Assembly: GCF_014646875.1 (NCBI RefSeq)
Contig: NZ_BMOC01000004.1
Span: 110,744 to 174,743 of the forward strand
Source of the DNA: Halobellus salinus
GTDB lineage: Archaea > Halobacteriota > Halobacteria > Halobacteriales > Haloferacaceae
DNA: 64,000 nucleotides
Reading direction: 5' to 3'
Shown: positions 9,218 to 16,273 of the stretch, one piece after another
How the letters are laid out: each line of letters begins with the position of its first letter
How positions within the stretch are numbered: the first letter of the stretch is position 1
Program-made: the position numbers and the translations under genes
Notes under the pieces: model-generated
Told to the model about the DNA's origin: nothing
What the model saw: the letters and a program-made list of their open reading frames with translations, nothing else
The model's database searches: none

Positions 9218-9670
9218 TCACCCGGACACCACCAAGATATCGGTGTTGGCGCGTCTGTCGACGAACCGGCCGTCGGACGGCGGCTTCAGGTCTATGCTCA
9301 GGGTTCCGGTTTCCTGGTTCGCACGCGTTCGCGCATCGACGGTGACGGTCGCGACCCCGTCGCCGCCGGAGGTTGCCGTCGCCACGCCGTCAACCTCCGC
9401 ACTTCCGTCTTTCACGATCACCGTCGCTCCCTCAACGGGATCGCCGTCGTCGTCAACCACGGTCAGTTCCAGTTCGTGGTCGCCAGGTTCGACGACGTCC
9501 GGCGAGGGTCGGACGTCGAGCTCCGAGACCACGAGCCCCTGGGCCCCGGACAGCATGTTCAACATCACACTCATAGTTGCCACGCCCACCACTAACGCGA
9601 TCACTAGCCTGATCGGGAGCCCCTCGATCGCACGGTCGTCGGCCGCGAACCGCCTGAGTTCTTCGAGCAC
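9218..9670 (-). CDS. Membrane-anchored protein with carboxypeptidase-regulatory-like domain
   Basis: The 150-residue protein has one membrane segment (LVIALVVGVATMSVMLNML, residues about 22-42) and then an extracellular beta-sandwich of about 100 residues with the pattern GDPVEGATVIV and TSGGDGVATVTV. That fold is used in many haloarchaeal surface proteins. The short charged cytoplasmic N-terminus (EELRRFAADDRAIEG) recalls pilin-like or anchor proteins. Its function is unknown. A TATA-like element (GTTTATATATGAG on the minus strand, about 9690-9703) precedes it. Confidence 0.65.
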   Translation of the reverse strand: MLEELRRFAADDRAIEGLPIRLVIALVVGVATMSVMLNMLSGAQGLVVSELDVRPSPDVVEPGDHELELTVVDDDGDPVEGATVIVKDGSAEVDGVATATSGGDGVATVTVDARTRANQETGTLSIDLKPPSDGRFVDRRANTDILVVSG

Positions 9671-9745
9671 ACCGGCGGTGGTCCCGGTCTCATATATAAA
9701 CCTCCGGACGAGGGATTACAAGACAGAACGCGGCCAGTACCGCCG

Positions 9746-10909
9746 ATGCGCACCGAGATCCTCGGGCGGGCGCCGACCGACGATATCGACAGCGAGTCCG
9801 ACGCCGCCGCGTACACCGGGCGCTTGGGCCACCACCGCGCGCGGGACGGGAGCCGTGGCGGGCCGGTCGCGGTCGACTTCGACCGGCCACACGCCGGACT
9901 CGTGGTCGGCAAGCGAGGTTACGGCAAGTCATACACCCTCGGCGTCCTCGCGGAGGCGGCCGCCCGAACCCACGGGGTCGCGCCGGTCGTCATTGACCCG
10001 ATGGGCGTGTTCTGCGGGTTGGCGGCCGAGTCGGCTGCCGACGCCGACCCAGTTCCGGCGAGGGTTGTCACGGACCCGACTGTCAGAGCCGACGCGGTCC
10101 CGCCGGAACGCTGGCCGGCGCTCGTCGGCGCCGACGCCGACGACCCGGTGGGGGCGCTCGTGTGGCACGCTGCGTCGACGGCTGTGACGCTCTCCGAGAT
10201 GCGGTCCGTCGTCGCGGACGCTGACGCCGACCCGGCCACCGTCCGCGCCGCGGGGAACCGGCTCCGCCGCGCCGCGGCGTGGGCGGTGTTCGATCCTGAC
10301 GGGCTCGACACCCGGGCGCTCGCCGGCGGCGAGGCGACCGTCCTGGACTGCTCCGGCCTCGACGACGCGCCCGCGAACGCGATCGTTGCGGGCGTGGCGG
10401 CCGCGCTCTATCGAAGCCGTGTCGGCGCGGCCGGGGGTTCAGGCGCGGCCGAATCGACCATCGACCGGCTCCCGTGGCTGGTGGTTGACGAGGCTCACGC
10501 CTTCCTTTCGGGCGTCGCGAGCGCGCCGCTCCACCGGATCCTCACGCGCGGCCGGGCGCCGGGTGTCTCGGTTGTCGCCGCCACCCAGCGCCCGAGCGCG
10601 CTCCCCGACGTCGCGGTGTCGCAGTCGGACCTTCGGATCGTCCACCGACTCACCGCCGGCCCCGATCTCGACGCACTCGCCGCCGCGGACCCGGCGTACC
10701 TCGACGAAGCCCTGTCCGAGTCGATGCCGACCGCGCCCGGCGAGGCGCTCGTTATCGACGACACCGCCGAAGCGGTCCGGACGGTCGCGATCCGCGAGCG
10801 CGACACGCCCCACGGCGGCGACAGCCCCCGTGCCTCGTCGTCCCCATTGGACCCGTCCGCTCTCGGGTCCGTCCGTTCGGCCGGCCGCACGGCGACGGAC
10901 CGAAACTGA
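9746..10909 (+). CDS. HerA/VirB4-like P-loop ATPase (short form)
   Basis: The 387-residue protein has the Walker A motif GKRGYGKS (55-62), Walker B LVVDEAH (about 245-251) and an arginine-rich segment TRGRAPGVSVVAATQRPSAL that matches the sensor region of HerA/FtsK-type motors. It lacks the N-terminal HAS barrel of true HerA. Such short forms are common in haloarchaea and are presumed to be DNA translocases or ATPases of unknown partner. No nuclease gene lies beside it; the true nurA-herA pair is at 54.5-59.0 kb. Confidence 0.75.
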   Translation: MRTEILGRAPTDDIDSESDAAAYTGRLGHHRARDGSRGGPVAVDFDRPHAGLVVGKRGYGKSYTLGVLAEAAARTHGVAPVVIDPMGVFCGLAAESAADADPVPARVVTDPTVRADAVPPERWPALVGADADDPVGALVWHAASTAVTLSEMRSVVADADADPATVRAAGNRLRRAAAWAVFDPDGLDTRALAGGEATVLDCSGLDDAPANAIVAGVAAALYRSRVGAAGGSGAAESTIDRLPWLVVDEAHAFLSGVASAPLHRILTRGRAPGVSVVAATQRPSALPDVAVSQSDLRIVHRLTAGPDLDALAAADPAYLDEALSESMPTAPGEALVIDDTAEAVRTVAIRERDTPHGGDSPRASSSPLDPSALGSVRSAGRTATDRN

Positions 10910-10937
10910 CGAGTCGGATCCGGTCTACCACCACCTG

Positions 10938-11279
10938 ATGGCCGATAGGCTCGCGCCGGTGGTGATCGCGCTCGGTGGCTCCCTCGGCGCCATCGCCCGG
11001 TACGTCGTCGGGACGCTCGTGGTCGACCCCGGCGGGACCCTGCTCGTCAACGTGGCCGGTAGTTTCGCGCTCGCGGCCACGGTCGCTGTGGTCCACTCCC
11101 GGCGACTCCGGTTGTTCCTCACGACGGGGCTGCTCTCGTCGTTCACCACCTACAGCACCGTCGCGGTCGAGTCGGCGTCGCTCGGCCTCCCCGCCGGCGC
11201 CGCAAACGTCGCTGCCACCTACGCCCTCGGCGTTGTGGCCGCCGGTCTCGGACTCGTAGTCGGGAGGCGAGTGGCGTGA
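10938..11279 (+). CDS. crcB: Fluoride-specific ion channel subunit CrcB (first)
   Basis: CrcB (Fluc) is a small four-helix dimeric channel that exports fluoride. This 113-residue protein has the family motifs GGSLGAIARY (near residue 13), LLVNVAGSFALA and TTGLLSSFTTYST, with four hydrophobic segments. It is translationally coupled to a second crcB; two-gene crcB sets usually form a heterodimer with opposite membrane orientation. Confidence 0.92.
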   Translation: MADRLAPVVIALGGSLGAIARYVVGTLVVDPGGTLLVNVAGSFALAATVAVVHSRRLRLFLTTGLLSSFTTYSTVAVESASLGLPAGAANVAATYALGVVAAGLGLVVGRRVA

Positions 11280-11638
11280 CCGCCGCACTCGACGCGATCC
11301 CATCGCCGATCCTGGTCGGGGTCGGCGGCGCCGCCGGCGCGCTCGCTCGGCACGCGGTCGACGGCCTGCTCAACGGCGGCCGGCGCAGTACGTTCGCGGT
11401 CAACGTCGTCGGGAGTACCCTCCTCGGGGCGCTCGTCGCGGCGTCGCCCCCGGCAGCGACGCTCGCGCTCATCGGAACGGGGTTCTGTGGCGCGTTCACG
11501 ACGTTTTCGTCGTTCGCGGTCAACGTCTCCCGGGCGCTCGATACCGGTCGCGTCGACCTCGCGCTCGCGGACGCCGCCGGGACGCTGGTCGCGGCGCTGG
11601 CGGGGGTTGGACTGGGATCGGTGTTGGTCGGGGTGTGA
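11276..11638 (+). CDS. crcB: Fluoride-specific ion channel subunit CrcB (second)
   Basis: The 120-residue partner of the preceding gene starts at a GTG whose four bases overlap the upstream stop (gtga, 11276-11279), so the two are co-translated. Conserved motifs are GGAAGALARHAVDG, FAVNVVGSTLLGAL and GTGFCGAFTTFSSFAVN, the last holding the channel-lining Phe and Thr residues. Four membrane helices are predicted. Together the two should form a heterodimeric fluoride exporter. Confidence 0.92.
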   Translation: MTAALDAIPSPILVGVGGAAGALARHAVDGLLNGGRRSTFAVNVVGSTLLGALVAASPPAATLALIGTGFCGAFTTFSSFAVNVSRALDTGRVDLALADAAGTLVAALAGVGLGSVLVGV

Positions 11639-11690
11639 GTGGGGTTTGGAGGCGTTCGGGGCGGAGCCGCGGCCGCTCGCTGCCTGACAA

Positions 11691-11861
11691 AAATCCACGG
11701 TATGTTCGCTCCGCTTCTCACTTCGTTCGTCGCGAGAACGCCCGAGGCGGGATTTGAACCTCGGTCGCTCACTTCGTTCGCTCCCTGATTCAAATCCACG
11801 GTATGTTCGCTCCGCTCCTCACTTCGTTCGTCGCGAGAACGCCCGAGGCGGGATTTGAACC
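11691..11861. repeat. 70-bp direct repeat that copies the 3' end of tRNA-Asp
   Basis: Bases 11691-11760 and 11792-11861 are the same over 70 bp with a single t/c difference, offset by 101 bp. The downstream copy runs into the T-arm and acceptor end of the tRNA-Asp gene at 11840-11912. The upstream copy ends with the same 22 bases (cgcccgaggcgggatttgaa, then cc) but then diverges, so it is a tRNA 3'-end fragment and not a gene. This is the structure left by a partial tandem duplication or by a tRNA-targeting integration event. Confidence 0.7.
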
Positions 11862-11912
11862 CGCGTCACGACCGTGACAGGGTCGTATGATGGGCCACTA
11901 CACCACCCGGGC
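11840..11912 (-). tRNA. tRNA-Asp (GTC), downstream copy
   Basis: The minus strand gives a 73-nt cloverleaf: acceptor GCCCGGG paired with CTCGGGC, anticodon arm CGACC-CTGTCAC-GGTCG with anticodon GTC, and T-arm GCGGGTTCAAATCCCGC. The discriminator base is G and no CCA is encoded. It appears identical to the copy 20 bp upstream on the same strand, so the two are probably one transcript. Confidence 0.93.
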
Positions 11913-11932
11913 AGGCCACGCTCGAAGCAAAA

Positions 11933-12005
11933 CGCCCGAGGCGGGATTTGAACCCGCGTCACGACCGTGACAGGGTCGTATGATGGGCCACTACACCACC
12001 CGGGC
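11933..12005 (-). tRNA. tRNA-Asp (GTC), upstream copy
   Basis: This is the same 73-nt cloverleaf as the neighbouring copy, with anticodon GTC in the loop CTGTCAC. It is the first gene of the pair on the minus strand and has an AT-rich TATA element (12033-12043) about 30 bp upstream. Confidence 0.93.
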
Positions 12006-12032
12006 TTGCTTCACTTTCCAGTTACCCGGTAG

Positions 12033-12043
12033 TCTAATTAAGA
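12033..12043 (-). promoter_or_regulatory. TATA element of the tRNA-Asp pair
   Basis: The minus strand reads GTCTTAATTAG, an AT-rich island in G+C-rich DNA, ending 28 bp before the first tRNA-Asp base. That is the usual archaeal tRNA promoter spacing. Confidence 0.5.
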
Positions 12044-12182
12044 CTTATCATGTGTTCGGGGCGCACCCGCCGGCCGGTCCGGCGACGGCCACATCGCTGG
12101 CGCCGGCGGTTCGATCCGACACGAAACCGAGCCCGGCTGCCACGCAAAAAAGAACCGCCCCCGACAGGAAAACCTGCCCGTC

Positions 12183-12875
12183 TCAGTCGTCCGCGGAGGC
12201 GGTCGCGGTCGCCTCCTCCGCTTCGGCCTCGGCCTCGGCTTCGGCCGCCTCTTTTTCCTTCTTGTTCTTGATCTTTTTCAGCCGGAAGATCTCCTCGCGC
12301 TCCTGTTCTTCGAGTTTCTGTTCGATGTATTCTTTGTTCTCGTTGAGGTCCGGCAGGAGCTTGAACTCCAAGGCGTTGACCCGGCGCTTCGTGGTCTCGA
12401 TCTCCGTGAGCATCTTCTTCATGGCGGTTTCAACCTCCGCGGCGAGGATGATCGTCTCCAGAAGCTCCTCGTAGGCGTCGGCGGCCTCGTCGATCCGTGC
12501 GGAGGACCCGAGCAGCCCGTACCCGCGCTGATCCAGGCTCTTTTTCACCCGCGAGGACTCGATCTGCGGAACAACCACACCCATGATGTTTTTCGATTGG
12601 GTAGTGATCTCCGGGTGCTCTTTCAGCGCGGCCGCGGCGCCGCGGACCGCGACGTCACCTTCCATCGCCCGCGCCATATTAAGCGTCTCTTGGGCGGTCT
12701 CGTAGTTCGCATCCAGTTCCGACCGCACGTCCTGGGCCTGCTCCAGGATGTCCATAAACTCCATAATCAGCCCGTCACGCTTCTGTTCCAGCGTGTCGTG
12801 GCCGCGCTCGGAGAGTTCGATGCGATCCTCGATCGCCATCAGGTTCTTCCGGGTCGGTTTGACGTCCTTGGCCAT
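12183..12875 (-). CDS. atpD: A-type ATP synthase subunit D
   Basis: Subunit D is the central rotor stalk inside the A3B3 head. The 230-residue protein starts with the family sequence [20 protein letters not shown], is almost entirely helical coiled coil, and contains the conserved [20 protein letters not shown] and [20 protein letters not shown]. Its tail is low-complexity Ala-Glu. It is the last gene of the ATP synthase set but is cut off from atpB by the bat-bop-cyclase-blh genes. Just 34 bp separate it from blh, and a TATA-like AATAAACAG overlaps the blh end, so it may have its own promoter. Confidence 0.95.
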   Translation of the reverse strand: MAKDVKPTRKNLMAIEDRIELSERGHDTLEQKRDGLIMEFMDILEQAQDVRSELDANYETAQETLNMARAMEGDVAVRGAAAALKEHPEITTQSKNIMGVVVPQIESSRVKKSLDQRGYGLLGSSARIDEAADAYEELLETIILAAEVETAMKKMLTEIETTKRRVNALEFKLLPDLNENKEYIEQKLEEQEREEIFRLKKIKNKKEKEAAEAEAEAEAEEATATASADD

Positions 12876-12909
12876 TACCGGGGATTTACGCCCCGATCCT
12901 GTTAACTGT

Positions 12910-14031
12910 TTATTGTTCCGGGGCTCGGCGGCTCAGCCCCGCGCCCTCGGCTCGGTCCATCCGGGTCACGATCGCGACGTGCGGCAGCGTCAAGACTGCG
13001 ATACACACGAGGTACAGCGCGGTCAACGTCCCCGGGTCAGTCCCGACGCCGACGACCGCGACGACACCGGCGATCATCGCGATCGACACCACCGTCAGGG
13101 GCAGGGCGTCCCGGCCCGTCCGAACCAGTGCGGCGATCGCCCCCCGGTCTGCGAACGCGGCCCCGGACGCGGGATCGACGCCCGCCAACCGAGCGATGTG
13201 CCGGAGTGAGTGCCACACGCAGAAGTACACCCCGACCGCGAACACCGGCGGGACCAGCAGGAAAAACGCCCACAACAGCCCCGTCTCGGCGGCGTCGCGG
13301 CGCCACTCCCGGCCACCGCCGCGTCGCCACCCTGCGAGCAGCGTCCCGAGGGTCAGGGCAGCGAACCCGACGCCCAACGCCAGCCGCGGGCCCGGCGCCG
13401 TCACCCACGCAGCGTCGACACCCCCACCGAATAGCGCCACCCACGCGTTGATCACGTCCCGGTACCGCTCCGGAAACCGGAGCAACGGCACCAACATCGG
13501 GAGTCCGCCCCGCACCAAGATCGTCGCGACCCGATGCGGGCGCCCCCCGAGGTGGGATCCGCCGAACGCTTCGAGCGCGTAGAGGTCACCCTGTCCCCAG
13601 TGGAACCACGTCAAGCCAACGAAGAAGACCGCCGACGCCGCGGGTGCGACCACCCACGCTGCGGTGTAGGCGCCGCCGAGGACGAGGTATGCGACCCCCA
13701 CGGCCGACACCGACCGGACGGTGGGTCGCTCCCCCGTGGCACGCGCAGGGGCGAGGTGGTCGACGGCCCCGTGCGGGAGCCCGAAAACCAGCAGGCTCGC
13801 CGCCAGCGGCGCGTACCGCGCCCACACCGGCACCGACACCGAGACACCTGCCACCGTCGCCGCCGCGGCCACCATCGTCAGCCCGCCGACCGCGAGCCAG
13901 GCGGGCCGACCGCCGATCGCGAGCATCAGCGGGCGTCCGGTCACGGGGCCCGCCGACATGTCGGTGGCTCCGCCCCGCCGACCGGGGGCGTCGTCCGCGG
14001 TCGCTTCCGCCGGGGGAGTCGACCGGTCCAT
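12910..14031 (-). CDS. blh: Beta-carotene 15,15'-dioxygenase, Brp/Blh family
   Basis: Blh cleaves beta-carotene into two molecules of retinal, the chromophore of bacteriorhodopsin. The 373-residue membrane protein has the histidine motifs of the family in order: GLPHGAVDH (84-92), WFHWGQGD (142-149), VWHSLRH (about 272-278) and [11 protein letters not shown] (about 349-359); these His residues bind the catalytic iron. Several membrane helices are present. The ATG at 14031 lies 4 bp after the lycopene cyclase stop, so the two genes are co-transcribed; a start at Met25 is also possible. The first 25 residues are low-complexity. Confidence 0.93.
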   Translation of the reverse strand: MDRSTPPAEATADDAPGRRGGATDMSAGPVTGRPLMLAIGGRPAWLAVGGLTMVAAAATVAGVSVSVPVWARYAPLAASLLVFGLPHGAVDHLAPARATGERPTVRSVSAVGVAYLVLGGAYTAAWVVAPAASAVFFVGLTWFHWGQGDLYALEAFGGSHLGGRPHRVATILVRGGLPMLVPLLRFPERYRDVINAWVALFGGGVDAAWVTAPGPRLALGVGFAALTLGTLLAGWRRGGGREWRRDAAETGLLWAFFLLVPPVFAVGVYFCVWHSLRHIARLAGVDPASGAAFADRGAIAALVRTGRDALPLTVVSIAMIAGVVAVVGVGTDPGTLTALYLVCIAVLTLPHVAIVTRMDRAEGAGLSRRAPEQ

Positions 14032-14035
14032 CGGG

Positions 14036-14863
14036 TTACGCCTCGGGGCGCTCGATACGTGCCCGACGGTCGTCGATCCACCCAGAGAGCGCCTCGATTC
14101 CCCACTTCGCCGTCACCAGCCGGTAGAGCACCAGCCCCTGAATCACGAAGAGGTTCGTCACAAAAAAGAAGGCCGCCTCCTCGATCGGGAGTCCGGCGAC
14201 CGAGATTCCCGTTGTGTACTGCTCCGAGAGGATCCAGATCCCGTACTCGATCGCGATCCGGTCGGCGACACACAGGTACAACGTCGGAACGATGGTGCCG
14301 ACCGCGACCGCCCGCCGGCGCGCCCACAGCTGCGGCGCACCCACCGCCCACTGGAGCCCCAACACCGGCGCGGCCCACGCCGAGATTGCCCCGATGTAGA
14401 ACGTCGCGTCGGACCCGAGCCACTGCCACCCCGCGATCCCGACCGCGACCGCGACGCCGAGCATCACCACCCGACTCGCGCGCGGCCGAGTCGCGACCGG
14501 CCACTCGGTCGAGAACGACAGGTGCGACAGCCACAGCGCGGTCAACCACGGTTGCACCGCGATGAAGAGATACTCCTCGAGCGGCGCCTCCCAGATGGTC
14601 GCGATGGTCCGCCCCTCCCCGTACCACCACACGCCCCTGGCGATGAGGAGGTTGTCCCACGGCGTGGTGTACACGAGCGCCACGACGGTAATGATCACCA
14701 CTCCCGCCCAGTACCGGCGCCACCCGTCGGTCCACCGGGCGGTGGTGTCGGTGATCCGGGTCCGGCTCACAAACCCGGTCACAAGAAGCAGCATCACCGC
14801 CGGCAGCAGAAACGCGAGGTGAAACTGGAGGTAGCTGAAACCGACGTTCATCAGTGTCGACAT
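14036..14863 (-). CDS. crtY: Lycopene beta-cyclase, membrane (CrtYcd) type
   Basis: This enzyme closes both ends of lycopene to make beta-carotene, the substrate of the neighbouring Blh. The 275-residue protein has seven or so membrane helices and two copies of the short family motif, PLEE (94-97) and PIEE (226-229), as in the fused CrtYc-CrtYd haloarchaeal cyclases. The ATG at 14863 was chosen because it gives MSTLMNVGFSYLQFHLAF, directly before helix 1; a TATA-like TTTTTAACCC lies about 20-25 bp upstream. The longer frame upstream has no conserved sequence. Confidence 0.9.
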   Translation of the reverse strand: MSTLMNVGFSYLQFHLAFLLPAVMLLLVTGFVSRTRITDTTARWTDGWRRYWAGVVIITVVALVYTTPWDNLLIARGVWWYGEGRTIATIWEAPLEEYLFIAVQPWLTALWLSHLSFSTEWPVATRPRASRVVMLGVAVAVGIAGWQWLGSDATFYIGAISAWAAPVLGLQWAVGAPQLWARRRAVAVGTIVPTLYLCVADRIAIEYGIWILSEQYTTGISVAGLPIEEAAFFFVTNLFVIQGLVLYRLVTAKWGIEALSGWIDDRRARIERPEA

Positions 14864-15197
14864 CGTACGCACCGACGGGTTAAAAACAGCAAGGAGGACA
14901 CCCGCGCCGAACGGCGCGGGATGCACCCGACACGCCGACCTGCAACCCACCGCCGACACCCCAGCCGGAGTTCGACTGCGGGGGCGGACGGTCCACGCCG
15001 GGAGACGGCGCAGACTACACACCCTCCTGTTCCACCGTCCGGAGTCTCTCCGGCCGCAGCCGGAGGCGGGTATCAGACCATCTGTGCCGTGCGGCCCTCG
15101 ACACGCGGTGTCGGATAACCTACCGGCCGCGTGGTGACAGATCGAAAAAAACCGCAACAGATTACCGCGGACGCGGGGCGGCCCCGCGCATCAATGC
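14864..15197. other. Intergenic region between bop and the cyclase gene
   Basis: The 334 bp contain no gene that I can support. On the minus strand they hold, from the bop end, a G+C hairpin and a T-run (terminator-like), then unassigned G+C-rich sequence, a hairpin GCGCCG/CGGCGC (about 14904-14918), and the TATA-like element of the cyclase gene (gggttaaaaac on the plus strand, 14877-14887). No copy of the bop upstream activator-type motif (ACTAGTT) is seen here. Confidence 0.45.
15143..15188 (-). terminator. Hairpin and T-run after bop
   Basis: Read on the minus strand, a strong G+C hairpin (CGCGGGGC/GCCCCGCG, 15172-15188) begins 9 bp after the bop stop and a run of seven T follows 20 bp later (15144-15150). 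This resembles a stop signal that would separate the abundant bop transcript from the cyclase-blh message. Confidence 0.5.
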
Positions 15198-15947
15198 TCA
15201 GTCGGCGGCTTCCGCACTCGCGCTGGACTCGGCGGCGGCGTCGAGGACCTCGCGGCTCGACAGCAGGATGATCCCGAAGCCGACCTTCGCGACCAGGTCA
15301 AGCACCATGAAGCCGGCGGTCTCGATGTACAGCGAGATGAGCTGGAGTCCCTCGGTGCCGACGATCCACCACACGGGGTAGATCAGCCACACAACCACGA
15401 TCAGCGTCCGGAGCGTACCGAACGTCGACGCGGCGTCACCCGAGAGCCGCTGGGCCTTCTCGTCGAGCGAGCCGTACAGGAAGTACAGCAGGACGAGCAG
15501 GAAGCCCGTTGAGACGCCCCACCAGATCAGGCGACGAGCGCCGTCCGAGAGCGCGCCCGGACCGGCCGTCAGCGTCGCCAGCACACCGGTGCCGATCATC
15601 AGCATGTCGAGGCCGACCAGCGCGGAGATCTCGTTCCGGTTCGCACCGGCGAGAAGCGCGAGGTCGAGCAGTAGCAGCGGCGTGGTGAAGAACCAGTCAG
15701 TATACCGGGCCCAGTAGATGTCCAGCGTCTGACCGCTGGCGAGGGTTACCTCCGTGAGCCCGAATCCCAACGCCATCGACAGGTAGTTTACGAACGCGAT
15801 GGCGGTGATGAAGACCGTGACGATATAGAACTCCTGACGCCGTCTGTTCGACTCACCCCAGCCCCTGGCGACAAAGTACAGCATCCCCAGGAACATTCCG
15901 AGCGTGCCTATCCATAGCCAAATTCCTTCGCTTCCGGGTTGTGGCAT
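15198..15947 (-). CDS. bop: Bacteriorhodopsin (light-driven proton pump)
   Basis: The 249-residue seven-helix retinal protein keeps the residues needed for outward proton pumping: Arg81, the counter-ion and acceptor Asp84 (YTDWF), the donor Asp95 (LLLLDLALL), the proton-release glutamates Glu199 and Glu209, and Lys221 ([10 protein letters not shown]) for the retinal Schiff base. The acidic pair identifies a proton pump, not halorhodopsin or a sensory rhodopsin. It lies between bat upstream and the retinal-making genes downstream, all inside the ATP synthase gene set, so pump and ATP synthase share one locus. A dedicated promoter with an activator-like site precedes it. Confidence 0.97.
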   Translation of the reverse strand: MPQPGSEGIWLWIGTLGMFLGMLYFVARGWGESNRRRQEFYIVTVFITAIAFVNYLSMALGFGLTEVTLASGQTLDIYWARYTDWFFTTPLLLLDLALLAGANRNEISALVGLDMLMIGTGVLATLTAGPGALSDGARRLIWWGVSTGFLLVLLYFLYGSLDEKAQRLSGDAASTFGTLRTLIVVVWLIYPVWWIVGTEGLQLISLYIETAGFMVLDLVAKVGFGIILLSSREVLDAAAESSASAEAAD

Positions 15948-15956
15948 AGTACAATT

Positions 15957-16005
15957 AGTAGTATATTAGGTCATCGTAATAAGCAGCATACACAACTAGT
16001 TAGGA
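15957..16005 (-). promoter_or_regulatory. bop promoter: TATA-like box and Bat-type upstream site
   Basis: On the minus strand 16005-15991 reads TCCTAACTAGTTGTG, close to the upstream activator sequence known for the Halobacterium bop promoter (core ACTAGTT between CC and a final G). A TATA-like CTTATTACGA follows at 15983-15974, about 31 bp before the ATG at 15947. The arrangement of activator site about 20 bp above TATA, with almost no leader, is that of known bop promoters. An extra AT-rich tract (15957-15967) lies near the start site. Confidence 0.7.
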
Positions 16006-16193
16006 AACCCTCTCGCCGTCCGGAGTTCTGTTGGGTGCACAGTAGACACTGGTTCACACACCGTCGACCGCCCTGTTCCGTTGGTTAACGGCTGCACAAG
16101 AGGCGGCTTCGGGGCGCTTCCCAGACCGGTCGCTCCCGGCACTTCCAGCCACCCCCGGGTGGTGGAGTGTGAGGCGTGCGCGTGCCCGGTCTC

Positions 16194-16273
16194 ATACTGT
16201 CGGCTATAGTCGCGTGACGTATTTCGACACCCCGGGGTGTCGAAAACCTTCACGTAGTTATAGCCGACAGTAT
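16194..16273. repeat. 80-bp palindromic element, copy 1 (MITE-like)
   Basis: The element is a near-perfect inverted repeat with 40-bp arms. Its ends are ATACTGTCGGCTATA and the reverse complement, its centre is a perfect palindrome over TTTCGACACCCC/GGGGTGTCGAAA, and only two four-base blocks differ between the arms. A second copy at 51777-51856 differs by one base. There is no coding capacity. The last base is also the last base of the bat stop codon, so the element lies directly after bat, 246 bp upstream of bop. Such features suggest a miniature transposable element or a mobile hairpin; no clear target duplication is seen. Confidence 0.8.

Noticed and set aside
11739..11760. A third tRNA-Asp gene
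   Set aside because: Only the acceptor 3' strand and part of the T-arm are present; the anticodon and D-arms are missing.
15948..16193. A small Brz-type zinc-finger gene upstream of bop
   Set aside because: Such a gene is known near bop in Halobacterium, but no short frame with two CxxC pairs is present in this stretch on either strand.
15996..16253. 85-codon frame through the palindrome near bat
   Set aside because: It uses the palindromic element as coding sequence; the equivalent frame at the second copy continues into unrelated sequence, so it is not a gene.
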